Of a DNA stretch of 64,000 bases, positions 38,391 to 48,261 are shown piece after piece (positions within the stretch are counted from its first letter, which is position 1; the number at the start of each line of letters is the position of its first letter). The stretch is taken from positions 919,375-983,374 of the forward strand of contig NC_087072.1 in the NCBI RefSeq assembly GCF_026151205.1, written 5' to 3'. This DNA is from Bolinopsis microptera (taxonomy: Eukaryota; Ctenophora; Tentaculata; Lobata; Bolinopsidae). The notes beneath the pieces were generated by a model that worked only from the letters and a program-made list of their open reading frames with translations, was not told the DNA's origin and ran no database searches. The position numbers and the translations under genes are program-made.

Positions 38391-39815
38391 TGTTAGAATC
38401 TTAATTCTATTTGTAGCTTAACTTAGAGACCGTTGCCCTGATTAACGTCTTTTGATGGTCCGAGAGATTAGCATGATGTAATAAGAAGTACGCAAGTACT
38501 CCATCTTCAAATACCACAGTAGCACCACGCTTCTGCACAAGGCTCTTGTAACGATGGCTAAATTCTCTCACATACTCTTCCATGGGCACTTCCTTGGGTC
38601 TTCTGTAGTTCATGAAGCTGTCAATGGACGTAAAGACTGACTGAGTCTGGTCTTTTTCATATAACTTTTCCAGCTCAGCAATGAGAACATCTATTCCTCC
38701 TGCTTTGGACAATTCTTCCACGTCCAGCTGTATAGCAACAGCTTCTGGTTTTCCAGACATATTCATGATTAATGCAGCTGCTCCTGCCTCAGGCTTGACG
38801 GTGGTCACCTTCTTCCACCACTGAACTCTCCGTTTCCAATCTGTATAGTTGGCCTTCTCATCAAGAACAGGTACTTTATCACCTCCCATGATGAAAACTG
38901 AAATCTAGTGTTAGGTGTTAAGTGTTAGTTAAAATATACAAAAAATAAATACGGTCCGGTGTAACGTAGTTCTTCCTGCTACCACTGTTGTAACCCTGTT
39001 CTTGGGTTAATTAAATAACAAATAATACTCAATTATTATAAATACAAATTAGATGAATAAAGAGGTTATACAAATAAATGGGGTTTCAAATGTAACCTTG
39101 TTACTCTATGTACTCACCCTCAAATAGTGAATGAGTGATTAAAAGGTGATTGGTGTGACTCAGCTACTCACACTGCTATAACTAATACACAAAAACAATA
39201 CTACACTAAATAATGTCTTTTTACTATTAGATTAAACTACTATTAAATAAAACTACTACTCCTGATGATGATGTTCTTCTTACTATATGAGGGACTTCTG
39301 AATGATGAGGACTTCAACTAAACTGGAACTGATAACTATAATAAAACCCTGGGGGAAAACTACCGTGAGTAAAGTGAAAGGTAATCCACGTGAAACTATA
39401 AATGAAAGTGAAAGAGGAAGCGGGAACTCCTAGACTAAACTACTAAACTATAACTATAAACTACTTACCACTCTTTCCACGTCACAGAACACAGATAGTA
39501 TCTGTCGACCGGAATCTGTGGGATCACTAAAATACTAGACAGTCCTCTCTCTTCTGCTGCGCTAGAGTCTGGAGTCAACAACGTCACTCCTCTCCCTTCT
39601 GCTTCGCTAGAGTCTGGAGTCAACTAAACACAGGACACTCCTCTCTCTTCTGTTACACAACTAGAGTCTGGAGTCGAGCCTTGTCTGCCTTCTGGAGTCC
39701 CTTTACCCCAACACTGTATATACAATCACTGGAACTAAACCTTTGCTAAAGTGAGATACAGGGTTAGTAATATGAAGTACAAAAACAAGCTACAAATAGA
39801 ATTAAGATTCTAACA
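38391..39815 (-). mobile_element. LTR-retrotransposon-derived mini-element with inverted ends, inserted in an exon
   Basis: It begins TGTTAGAATCTTAATTCTA and ends with the exact reverse complement; the perfect inverted arms are 29 bp, and the unit starts TG and ends CA. GGAGA (38386-38390 and 39816-39820) is a 5-bp target duplication. TG/CA ends and 5 bp are integrase hallmarks of LTR retrotransposons. Read on the minus strand it has an LTR-like leader of about 830 bp, a primer-site-like GTGGTAGCAGGAAG, and a gag ORF that is cut off where the inverted end starts. A normal 3' LTR in direct orientation is missing. Confidence 0.8.
38407..38889 (-). CDS. Copia-like Gag fragment (160 aa)
   Basis: ANYTDWKRRVQWWKKVT near the start, EYVREFSHRYKSLVQKRG and LAYFLLHHANLSDHQKTLIR are typical of Ty1/Copia-type capsid proteins (UBN2-like gag). 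The zinc knuckle, protease and all pol domains are absent. The frame ends as SKLSYK plus a stop that lies inside the terminal inverted repeat, so the gag is truncated by the junction. It would act only in trans, if at all. Confidence 0.75.
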   Translation of the reverse strand: MGGDKVPVLDEKANYTDWKRRVQWWKKVTTVKPEAGAAALIMNMSGKPEAVAIQLDVEELSKAGGIDVLIAELEKLYEKDQTQSVFTSIDSFMNYRRPKEVPMEEYVREFSHRYKSLVQKRGATVVFEDGVLAYFLLHHANLSDHQKTLIRATVSKLSYK

Positions 39816-40406
39816 GGAGAAGGCTCATCAGATCTGCAAGTTCAAGTCAGTCCGACCTTCGATTTAAAGGCTCATGTTATTTGGTGGTGTTGGTATTTAA
39901 GACTTTAAAACTAAAAGATTTTGCGAATTTTGAATCCGGCTAAATTATGTTTCTGTTGTTTCGACCTAACAATGCCAATGCTGCAGTTGATGTTTTTCAA
40001 TAAGAAATTCACGACATTACTATAATTATATGACCTACAGGGAGCTGAAGAAATCACACATCCACTTGATTAAGGGAAAGAAGGGAATGCAGGAGAAACC
40101 TCTGGAACTTGATGAGAAATGTCAGAACATGATGCTTCTCAAGTTCGGAAGAGAGGTGAGCAAAATATTTCTGAACCACTTCAAGATTGGATCCTAATAA
40201 TTTGTTAAATTTAGTAGATTATCGATCGATTATCGGTCATTTATAAATCAATTTTCAATGAATTAAGTCGTATTAATGCTTGACAGGTAGATCTAAAGAA
40301 ACTAGAGAACATCTCTACCAATCGTATAGCTGAAGAGTTGAAGGAAACTATCGCTAAGAAGGATGTCAAGTACCCCAGAAAGCTCAATGAGTGGGATGTG
40401 AGCTAA

Positions 40407-41057
40407 AGTGCCGTGTAACCATGTCAATCATCATCAGTGCCACCAACATAATGATTAATTTTACTGATATAGATATCGATTTGAAGCTAGCATTATCAAT
40501 AATCAAATAATATCTGGGTCTTGTTATCATGTGACAATTTTTGATAGCCCTTTAATAATTTAAATCAGTCTGCATCATTTACTAAAGGATGTATTATTTC
40601 TGTTTATAGCATCATCTGAATATCTCAGGATCTTATTCATAACAATCATCATGCAAAATAACCGACAATCTTCAAACCCCGCTTCCTCGTCAAAGGTTCA
40701 GATAAACCAAGCAAAACAGCTTCTGCTGACAGCAACACGTGACCACACTAGCCAGATCCCAGCAAACTCTACCGGCTGGGGTATATCTCCAAAAAAATTT
40801 CCCTCTCGCAAATTTAAAGTCAGCTCCCCAGGAGCAAAATTTGGGACAACTTAGATTCTGAATTAAACCGAAAAGTTTGATTTTGGGGCTAAATAAAATA
40901 TCACAGCTTTTAAACTTTGCAAAGTAATGTCGTTGTCATGACTACTAGGCTAAATGCAGCGTGCGAAAGGTCAACTTGATGTGACGCAAGAGGACAAACG
41001 TGCTGTTGAAAATCGATCACCTCTTGACCTTTTATTTAGCGAGCCCGGCCGTTCCTA
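40407..41057. other. Non-coding stretch after the last CFAP44-like exon
   Basis: A 67-codon frame starting at 40651 (NNRQSSNPASSSKVQINQAK...) could be a degraded continuation, but no splice site pair supports it. Otherwise nothing is recognised. Confidence 0.35.
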
Positions 41058-42398
41058 CTAAATCGCTCGCCCAAATTTTAAGAAAATTCTTGTGAAAAGG
41101 CCCTTTGGGCATGAATGTGATCTGGATCGGTGTATTTTTGGACGCTGATTCCGAATCAACCCCCCACCCCCCCCCCATGACGTAGGGTTGAAATTCTTCC
41201 CTGGAGAGTTATGGGCAAAAACCGTTCTGATCACGTGACAGGCTAGTAAAATATTGTAGGTTTACAACTTACCAGGAAAGGCGCCGAGTTGGACTCGTCG
41301 ACGGTCCAATATATGGAACAGATATTTTACGAGTATCACCCTTTAAGTAAAATACTAATTTGATTTTTTAGGGACTGGGTTAGGGTTAGGGATGTAGTAA
41401 GGGTTATGATTAGCTTCGGGGTTATGGTTAGGGTTGGGATTAGGGTTTATATTTATGAAAAAACGTTTTGTACGGCTGCAAAACCATGTAAAAACCAAAG
41501 TCACGTGAAATCTTTGGGCGAGCAAATTAGTAATAGTAAAATTAAAAGCCTTAATTGACGATGTCAATTCATCTCAGCTCGGCGCGGCACAGTAGCGCAT
41601 CTCACCGATCTAGAAAAGCCTCATTGAGTGAGCGGCACAATAACGCATCGCGGTACAAGTAATAATATAAGAGCCAGGCGGTAAAGTTTTCAGGAATGGG
41701 CGGCCCAGTTGTTCATCGCGCTATAACGACTGTCGACTATATCATATATTTGCTACACGTAATTGTACAAATCTCTCGTGCCGGCCGATTTTGAATTTGG
41801 CGCTTAACGGGTGATACTCGTAAAATATCTGTTCCATATATTGGACCGTCGACGAGTCCAACTCGGCGCGCGTCCTGGTAGGTTGTAAACCTACAAATTT
41901 GGCGCTCGACCTCTTTCGCGTGCAAAAAGGGTTGCAGCGTGTGTCAATCATATATGCTATATTATACTACTATTTGGAGGACTTCGACGCGCCGCGCAAA
42001 CTAGCATTCGTGAGCTTCACATCGTTGACGGATGTTACTCGTCTAAATTTCTTCGAAGTAGCGCGCGCCGCTTTCTTCTCGAAATGTTGGCCCGACGGCA
42101 AGTGCTACGAAGTAGCGCGCGCCGGGCCAGATCATTAACAATGGTCAATTCACATCGTCGATCGTTGCTTTGTTTCGCAAAGCAACGATCTCGATGGGTT
42201 GACATCGTCAATCAATTATACTATCTGCATACTTTTTAATCGTGTTTACATTATAAGTTTTAACGGTTAAGGCCAACAAATTTTGTAGCGCGATGCGTTA
42301 ATGTGCCGCGCCGCGCACTCAATTATGCTTCTCGCTAGATCGGCGAAATGCGCTACTGTGCCTTGCCGAGCTGCGATGAATTGACATCGTCAATTAAA
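41058..42398. mobile_element. Cluster of nested or overlapping foldback elements
   Basis: Three inverted pairs interlock. TACTAAATCGCTCGCCCAAA (41058) pairs with its complement ending 41533. A pair of about 88 bp containing GAGTTGGACTCGTCGACGG runs 41256-41345 against 41811-41897. A pair of about 105 bp starting TTAATTGACGATGTCAATTC runs 41549-41653 against 42288-42398. A copy of the CpG-rich module (42025-42128) and a 13-bp perfect hairpin GATCGTTGCTTTG (42157-42187) lie inside. No transposase ORF. Confidence 0.65.
42025..42128 (+). repeat. Dispersed CpG-rich repeat, copy 3
   Basis: Same module as at 21477, with CTCGTCTAAATTTCTTCGAA and GAAGTAGCGCGCGCC. It carries a 4-nt insertion relative to copy 1. 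Confidence 0.75.
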
Positions 42399-42634
42399 AA
42401 AAAATTGTACTTCAAATTTCACTTTTATAACAATTATACTTTTAACTTAATATTGAATACAGAAACATAACAATTGCATTAACGGTTTACAAAAATTGGA
42501 ATGATAAAAATTGAGCTTGATGACCTGGATAAAAGTGTTTGGCAGCATGAAGATGTTAATCGGATCGCAGGAATTTTCAGTTTATAAATATGTATGTTGT
42601 GTATTAACATCATTCAAAGCCATGGACTTATCTT

Positions 42635-43094
42635 GAATGAAATGAAATGAAATGAAATGAAATGAAATGAAATGAAATGAAATGAAATGAAATGAAATGA
42701 AATGAAATGAAATGAAATGAAATGAAATGAAATGAAATGAAATGAAATGAAATGAAATGAAATGAAATGAAATGAAATGAAATGAAATGAAATGAAATGA
42801 AATGAAATGAAATGAAATGAAATGAAATGAAATGAAATGAAATGAAATGAAATGAAATGAAATGAAATGAAATGAAATGAAATGAAATGAAATGAAATGA
42901 AATGAAATGAAATGAAATGAAATGAAATGAAATGAAATGAAATGAAATGAAATGAAATGAAATGAAATGAAATGAAATGAAATGAAATGAAATGAAATGA
43001 AATGAAATGAAATGAAATGAAATGAAATGAAATGAAATGAAATGAAATGAAATGAAATGAAATGAAATGAAATGAAATGAAATGAAATGAAATG
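42635..43094 (+). repeat. (AATGA)n pentanucleotide satellite
   Basis: About 90 perfect copies over 460 bp, with a single TGATGAATG interruption at the right edge. It lies directly downstream (minus sense) of a LINE 3' end, where it reads (TCATT)n. Confidence 0.97.
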
Positions 43095-43871
43095 ATGAAT
43101 GAAATGAGGTATTTATACCCCGCTCATATGATTAACCAACAACACAAGGAAGGTGGTTAACCATGTCAGAGCGGCTGACTGTGAGTGATGTGAACAAATG
43201 TGTAAAAGTGAATAAAGTATAACTCATCATAAGGTTAAGACAAAATTAAAACATATTTTATTGTAAACCACACTAAACTAAATAGAAGCAGAAACCATAC
43301 AATACATGTAGGTATAATAAAGGTAAGTACAGTGACATAATCAATCAAGAAAGAGACAGATCCTTGAAAGTTAGAGTCTAACTTTCAAGGATCGATCTCT
43401 TTCTTGATTGATTATGTCTTAGTTAGACATCAAGACATAAAATGGAGTGCAGTAAACAATAAAAGCCAACATGTCTTGCAAAGTGAAGACAATGGAAAGA
43501 AAAAACATCAGAACTGATTATATAAATGATTCTTTAACATTCGCTTGAAACAGTTGGTATCAGTAATACTTCTCAACATCAGCGGAAGAGAGTTCCATGC
43601 AACCGGTGCATGGCTTGAAAAACGTCTGTCATCAACTTTGGACCTTTTATTCTTTGGTATCTTGAGCATGAGATGGTCATCCGGTCTTTTCGACCTGGTC
43701 ACAGTGTTTGAGAGTTCTGTATCCACTATACATCCAAATCCAGTAATGCTTTGAGGTAACCAGGTGCAGTACCGTGAACTGATTTTGGGTTAATAGACAA
43801 ACTTTGAAGAAGATTCGCTGGTTTATAGGGAGTATGTGGGCCTTCTTATAGAAGGGAACCAAGTCCGTCAA
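43095..43871 (-). pseudogene. 5'-truncated CR1/L2-type LINE 3' end
   Basis: The minus-strand frame 43726-43508 reads SSHAPVAWNSLPLMLRSI and CFKRMLKNHLYNQF, the usual C-terminal end of CR1/Jockey-like reverse transcriptases. Upstream frames give LPINQRIFFKVCLLT and TSKHYWIW in shifted phases, so the ORF is decayed. The 3' UTR (43507-43095) runs into the (TCATT)n satellite. Confidence 0.7.
43334..43418. repeat. Long near-perfect hairpin (about 40-bp stem)
   Basis: GACATAATCAATCAAGAAAG...GATCCTTGAAAGTTAGA is followed after one base by its reverse complement, with a short internal mismatch (CA against GAT). It lies in the 3' UTR of the truncated LINE. It could be a small-RNA precursor or a replication-born palindrome. 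Confidence 0.8.
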
Positions 43872-44991
43872 TGAAACAAGAAATTCAATGAAACAAGAAA
43901 TTTAATTTTAGAACATTTTACAGAATAAAAAGATGTAAAACAATTCATAAAATATAATGCCCATTTGATGTATGACTTTTTGTCCTTAAACATTATGCCA
44001 CTAATTCCATACCTCCACTTGGGCCTTGAGTTTTTATAAACAATATAATTGTTGCCTTGTAAGAATGCTATTCCTATCCTTTTTTGTACAACCCTGCTAA
44101 AAATTGTGAGGTTTCAACTCCATTTGCGAGCTAATATTTGCGAGGGTCTTTTTTGGTCAATTTTCAGTGTTTTTGTTTCCGTTGCCGGGGGGATTTCGTC
44201 AAGTTTAAAATATAATATAGATGCATCACGATTAATTTGCAGTATGACTATGTTCACTGGTTAGCTGTGTTATTTTCAAGAGCTGACTTGATATGTATCA
44301 ATAAATTGACTAATCTGGGCTCTGGCTGATTTGTTACAAATCGTGAATTTACTGGGCTATTTGACTTACTGTCACGTTATGTGAGTAGACCCAACACTGC
44401 AACTTGCAGATTGATCGAATATTGTACATTTTAACATTTAAAATATTATGATCTTTCACTGGGCAGATCGGTACATGGTACATTATTTGGGGATTGGAGA
44501 CTCACCAATAGCAAAGTCACATTCACATTACTAACTAAATCTTATACCCGTCCTGATTTTGATTCGCATGACCACAATTTATGGAATAATGACACTTAAT
44601 GCAACGCGTTCAGTTTTTAAAGAAAAATCAACAATCAAGTTGCATTATGTTCTGTTTGCTTTCGTTGAGAGTTTGATCGCCAGTCATGCGCAATATTGAG
44701 CACTGCTCAATGAGCAGCGATCTGAGTCATTTTACTGAGTGCACATTTGTAAAGTGATCTTATCGGTTTTTGATGATGGTTACGTTCTCCGGACATTACA
44801 TATGTTTTGTTATTCTCAAAATCTAGTTTTATGTTCTGTACTTACTATTTAGTCAAGAAAATGGTAAAAATGTTCGATTTGATTGCGATCAGTCTGCTTT
44901 TTAAAGGGATGATCCCTTGAACCTGGCTTGAACGTAAGGCCCAGCATTACCAAAATCCACTTTTTACGCAATGTGTAAATTTATGAAGGAG
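43872..44991. other. Non-coding stretch
   Basis: AT-rich; no exon, repeat array or RNA gene was recognised. Confidence 0.5.
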
Positions 44992-45523
44992 CACATGTTT
45001 TCCTTTATGACACCTGACACCTGACACGAAACCTACTATACCCATTCTCAATTCCTACCACTTCTAACCATCTTATACTTTTTTGAAGAAAAAAAATTGA
45101 TGGAAAAATATTAGCCAGCATTTCCCCAATTCCACGGAGTCCCTGAAGGATTTATTGTTAATCCGTGTTTATGTTTGGACCACTTTCTTACTCGAAATAT
45201 CTTTTATTAGAAATTAAATAATGCATAATATCAATGCCATGATGTCGTTTATGTCTTGAAATATGATGACTAAGAATTGATTGATTTTGGACTAAGAATT
45301 AGCTTTCATATGATGTGACTTTATCAAATATTTGTAAATTGCTAATATAACAGTTTTATTTCCAACAATCAAATTCCTGACTATCCAGCATGTCAATTTT
45401 TTCCATCGCCTTAAAAAGGCAATAGATGGTTAGAAGTTGTAGGAATTGAGGACGGGTATAGTGGGTAGGTATGTTTTTCGTGTCACTAGAGTCATGAATT
45501 GTGTCACAAAGGAAAACATGCAT
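44992..45523. mobile_element. 530 bp MITE-like element with long inverted arms
   Basis: The left arm contains CATGTTTTCCTTTATGACAC, ACACGAAACCTACTATACCC and CTCAATTCCTACCACTTCTA. The right arm (45421-45523) carries the same text inverted with small indels. The arms are about 85-100 bp. There is no ORF. Confidence 0.7.
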
Positions 45524-45814
45524 TACCCTCCGCATAACCATTTAAATGCATCTTCTCTGCGCGCGGAGCAGTAATGGTGTCATCTCCATGGTTACCCTCC
45601 GCACACGTTTGCACGATTCGACGATTGTATTAAACTTTTAAATGCGCGGCGCCAAGCTGACTGAAGTTTTCATAACAGTTACAAGTTACGGTCATGGGTC
45701 AGCGTACGTATGTAATTACAATAATTTATTCTGTTGTTTTAAATGGATTTTAATATAAATAATGATGATCATTGATGCGCTACAAGTACAAGTATAACAT
45801 ACTAATTTCACGTT

Positions 45815-46235
45815 TTGTTGTGAGTTATTGGTGCAACAACCGACTTGGCTCCCGATAATGCTATTAGAAATTAGAAATTAGAAAGATCATTGCAAAATTA
45901 CACGTGTCAGAACTCAGATCCCAATCAGGGCCAGCTAGAGAACGAGTTGAAAAAGTTACGTGACAGTCGAGTGCAGAGTAATTAATTATCATGATCATCC
46001 TTTGTTGAACAAATTATGATGCTGATATTATGTTGAACATGATTGTCGAGCGATTAATTTGTTATACGAAATGGACCGTAAATGTTATTATGAGTTACAT
46101 TATGATTACCTAATACGGATTTCACGACTACCATTTTATTCAATCTAACAATTTATGTAGACTTGTAAACAACCATTCCTTCACATGGCTTTGTTCTTCA
46201 AACTTTTAACTGCATATCAATCACCACACAGGCGA
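45815..46235 (+). pseudogene. Decayed upstream duplicate of the small membrane-protein gene
   Basis: Aligned by eye with 46536-46818, it shares CAACCGACTTGGCTCCCGAT, TTATACGAAATGGACCGTAA, ACAACCATTCCTTCACATGG and CAYCACACAGGC. It has no continuous frame. About 130 bp at 45862-45990 are inserted relative to the intact copy, including a coding-like stretch (QGQLENELKKLRDSRVQSN, then stop, about 45926-45985) after a CAG acceptor. That stretch might be a stray terminal exon of a coiled-coil gene. Confidence 0.65.
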
Positions 46236-46440
46236 GCATGCTAAATCACTCTTCGGTCGGTCTTCGAGATTGTTCTAAAAGGGCCCACGACAGTTGAAAT
46301 GTGAAACCTACTTCAATCGCTGTATTTTTGGACGCTGATATTATCACGTGATTGTTGCGCGCGTGAATTTTACATTGCTTTTATGTCAAGGTGGACTCTA
46401 TACCATGACTGCAGCTGATAAATCGCGTGTGCTTCGCGCA

Positions 46441-46447
46441 TATAAAA
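46441..46447 (+). promoter_or_regulatory. TATA box
   Basis: TATAAAA lies 68 nt upstream of the ATG at 46515, in a compact intronless gene with a poly(A) signal just past the stop. Confidence 0.6.
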
Positions 46448-46514
46448 TTTCTCTTTCCGCTATAATACATTTTGTTTTGTACTGATATTTGTCGTTTAAG
46501 CTTTCGTTAACTTC

Positions 46515-46952
46515 ATGCGATACAAACTTCTTATTTTGTTGTGGGTGCTTGGTTCAACCACCGACTTGGCTCCCGATATTAGTAATCATTTATTATATTG
46601 TTGTATAAACCATGATGTTGATTTTATGTTGGACATGATAGTAGAGAAATTGATTTATTATACGGAATGGACAGTAGATTTTATTATTATTAACATTATA
46701 TTACCTACAACGGATTTTACTACGACCACTTTACTTAATGTAACAACTTATGTAAATAACCATTCGTTTATATGGCTTTTGTTCTTTAAACTTGTAATTG
46801 CGTACCACCACACAGGCTATAGTGTCCGCTCTTTTAATTGTTACAGTTCCGTCTTCTTCGGGCGAACATCGCATGGACTAATGATTGCCGCGATCATGCT
46901 GCTTGGGGCAGCTGCTATTTGTGCAAATACTGCTCCTTGTGTCTACGGTTAG
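46515..46952 (+). CDS. Small secreted or membrane protein (145 aa), unknown family
   Basis: Not recognised. Residues 1-17 (RYKLLILLWVLGSTT) are a signal peptide or anchor. The middle is rich in Ile, Thr and aromatic residues with hydrophobic stretches (FIIINIILP, FIWLLFFKLVIAY). The C-terminal end has a strong transmembrane-like segment, GLMIAAIMLLGAAAICA, followed by NTAPCVYG. There are six cysteines outside the N-terminal segment. The gene is intronless, with a TATA box at 46441 and AATAAA at 46970-46975, 18 nt past the stop, so the unit looks complete. A tandem duplicate upstream has decayed while this copy stayed open. A splice donor, ACG|GTTAGT, overlaps the stop and leaves open a longer product. 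Confidence 0.65.
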   Translation: MRYKLLILLWVLGSTTDLAPDISNHLLYCCINHDVDFMLDMIVEKLIYYTEWTVDFIIINIILPTTDFTTTTLLNVTTYVNNHSFIWLLFFKLVIAYHHTGYSVRSFNCYSSVFFGRTSHGLMIAAIMLLGAAAICANTAPCVYG

Positions 46953-46969
46953 TTTCTCTTTCGATTATT

Positions 46970-46975
46970 AATAAA
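46970..46975 (+). terminator. Poly(A) signal AATAAA
   Basis: Canonical hexamer 18 nt after the stop of the 46515 gene. Confidence 0.65.
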
Positions 46976-47890
46976 CTCCTGCGCCTCAGACTATTTTAGT
47001 CAGACATCATCATGCCGCGCGGCTTTTCAAACACTGTTTAAAATATTCTCTGCGCGACTGACGGCATACATTAGAAGCTTTATTTTTATATTCACACGCA
47101 AACATGATAAAGGCAACCTTTCCACTTCCTACCTCGTAGGGGCCAATAATGTAGAATGAAGAAACATTATTAATTATTTTTGCAAACATAAATTTAAACG
47201 ATCGACAAAAGGTAATGCCTACGGTCGATGGAAATCTAGCGTCCGCTAACCGGCGCAATTCTTGTTAGCTTTAGATATGGATGCTTTTATCTGCTCATCC
47301 CATTTCAATGACATTTGTGTTAAAACATCTTAATCTTTCTCCTGTTCTGAGGTTTTTAAATTAAAACACCCAAAGAATAATTTAAATTCGGATTATTGTT
47401 TCAAGTCAATACGAAAGTATGAACTATTTTGCATTTTAAATATAAGAAACCAAATACTTTCCCAGGCTGTCGTTCATGTGGAACAGGGAAAAAAACCTTT
47501 ATTGTATGATCGATCAATCGAAACGATCATGTTTTACTCCAAATAAAAGAGTACATTGTACAGTTGTACTTTTGAGTCTCAGATGGGCGACTAACTGACT
47601 GTATAATGAGTATAATGTTTGTATATGCTATATAAATATTATGCACAGCTCACCATTTAACCTGGATGTGAACTTCTGCAAGGGGTAAAGATAAGGGGTA
47701 AAGATTCCATCTTAATAGAATAATTTTTCTTCATAATTTGTCAACAGCTGTACCTATTATTATATATATATTATATACTACTATCATACTATTACCCAAT
47801 CATTGTGTGCATATTTGTTTCCTATTGTACCATTCATTCTCGTTAATCATTAGTATTTACCCTATTAGCGTTGATTAGGATGTAAAACGG

Positions 47891-48055
47891 ATGATTGTCC
47901 TCTTTATCCTTCTTCCTGCTGGCATCGCTGTTGTTGGCATACTTGTAATCCTCATATACGGAGTCTTGGACTGCTTGGACTATTTCTGCTACAAGGAAGA
48001 GCACGAAGAATCTACTGAAAGAGAAAGACTTGTTGACATCTGTGTTGTCTCGTAG
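47891..48055 (+). CDS. 54-aa single-pass transmembrane microprotein (candidate)
   Basis: ATG to TAG. Residues 2-26 are a continuous hydrophobic helix containing PAGIAVVGILVILIYG. They are followed by CLDYFCY and a charged tail (KEEHEESTERER) ending DICVVS. The layout is that of small regulins or other membrane microproteins, but no family motif is recognised. An AATAAA follows at about 48100, which supports a terminal exon. An acceptor-like GATTAG just upstream (47873-47878) means it could instead be the last exon of a larger gene, read in the same frame with four extra codons. Confidence 0.45.
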   Translation: MIVLFILLPAGIAVVGILVILIYGVLDCLDYFCYKEEHEESTERERLVDICVVS

Positions 48056-48261
48056 GTTGCTTTACAAAAACTTTTGCTTTCTTAATATTTATTGATGAAA
48101 TAAATACACCTTTATAAGGTTATTGGTCTACTATTCTATCCAATGCAATATAGTCAGGGTGGCGGTGGTGGAGGTATAGAGATGGCTGCTCCTGCTCAAC
48201 CCACGTAACTTGCCTGATAATTAGTTTATTTACAGTGGCCCCACCTGGCCATTGTTGAAGA

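Larger units (their letters stand above)
27949..40406 (+). pseudogene. CFAP44: CFAP44-like axonemal coiled-coil gene, C-terminal exons, disrupted
   Basis: Coding-like exons are 27949-28070, 31886-32049, 37448-37589, 37835-38055, 38279-38390 continuing at 39821-39839, 40041-40155 and 40287-40397 (or stop at 40404). Segments such as NDLETFQLE, KVNELDIVV, IQYMQNGVLPSDL, MMLLKFGREVDLKKLE and NRIAEELKE match my recollection of the C-terminal coiled coil of CFAP44 (CFAP43 is the alternative). Both belong to the tether complex that holds the inner-arm dynein f/I1 head in cilia. The exons need about three single-base shifts to read through (near 32015, 37520 and 37882). A 7-bp duplication (TTGGAGA twice, about 37993-38006) shifts the frame, and a 1425 bp element splits the exon at 38390, bringing an early stop. 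It could be a pseudogene, a null allele or partly assembly error. WD-repeat exons are not seen. Confidence 0.6.
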
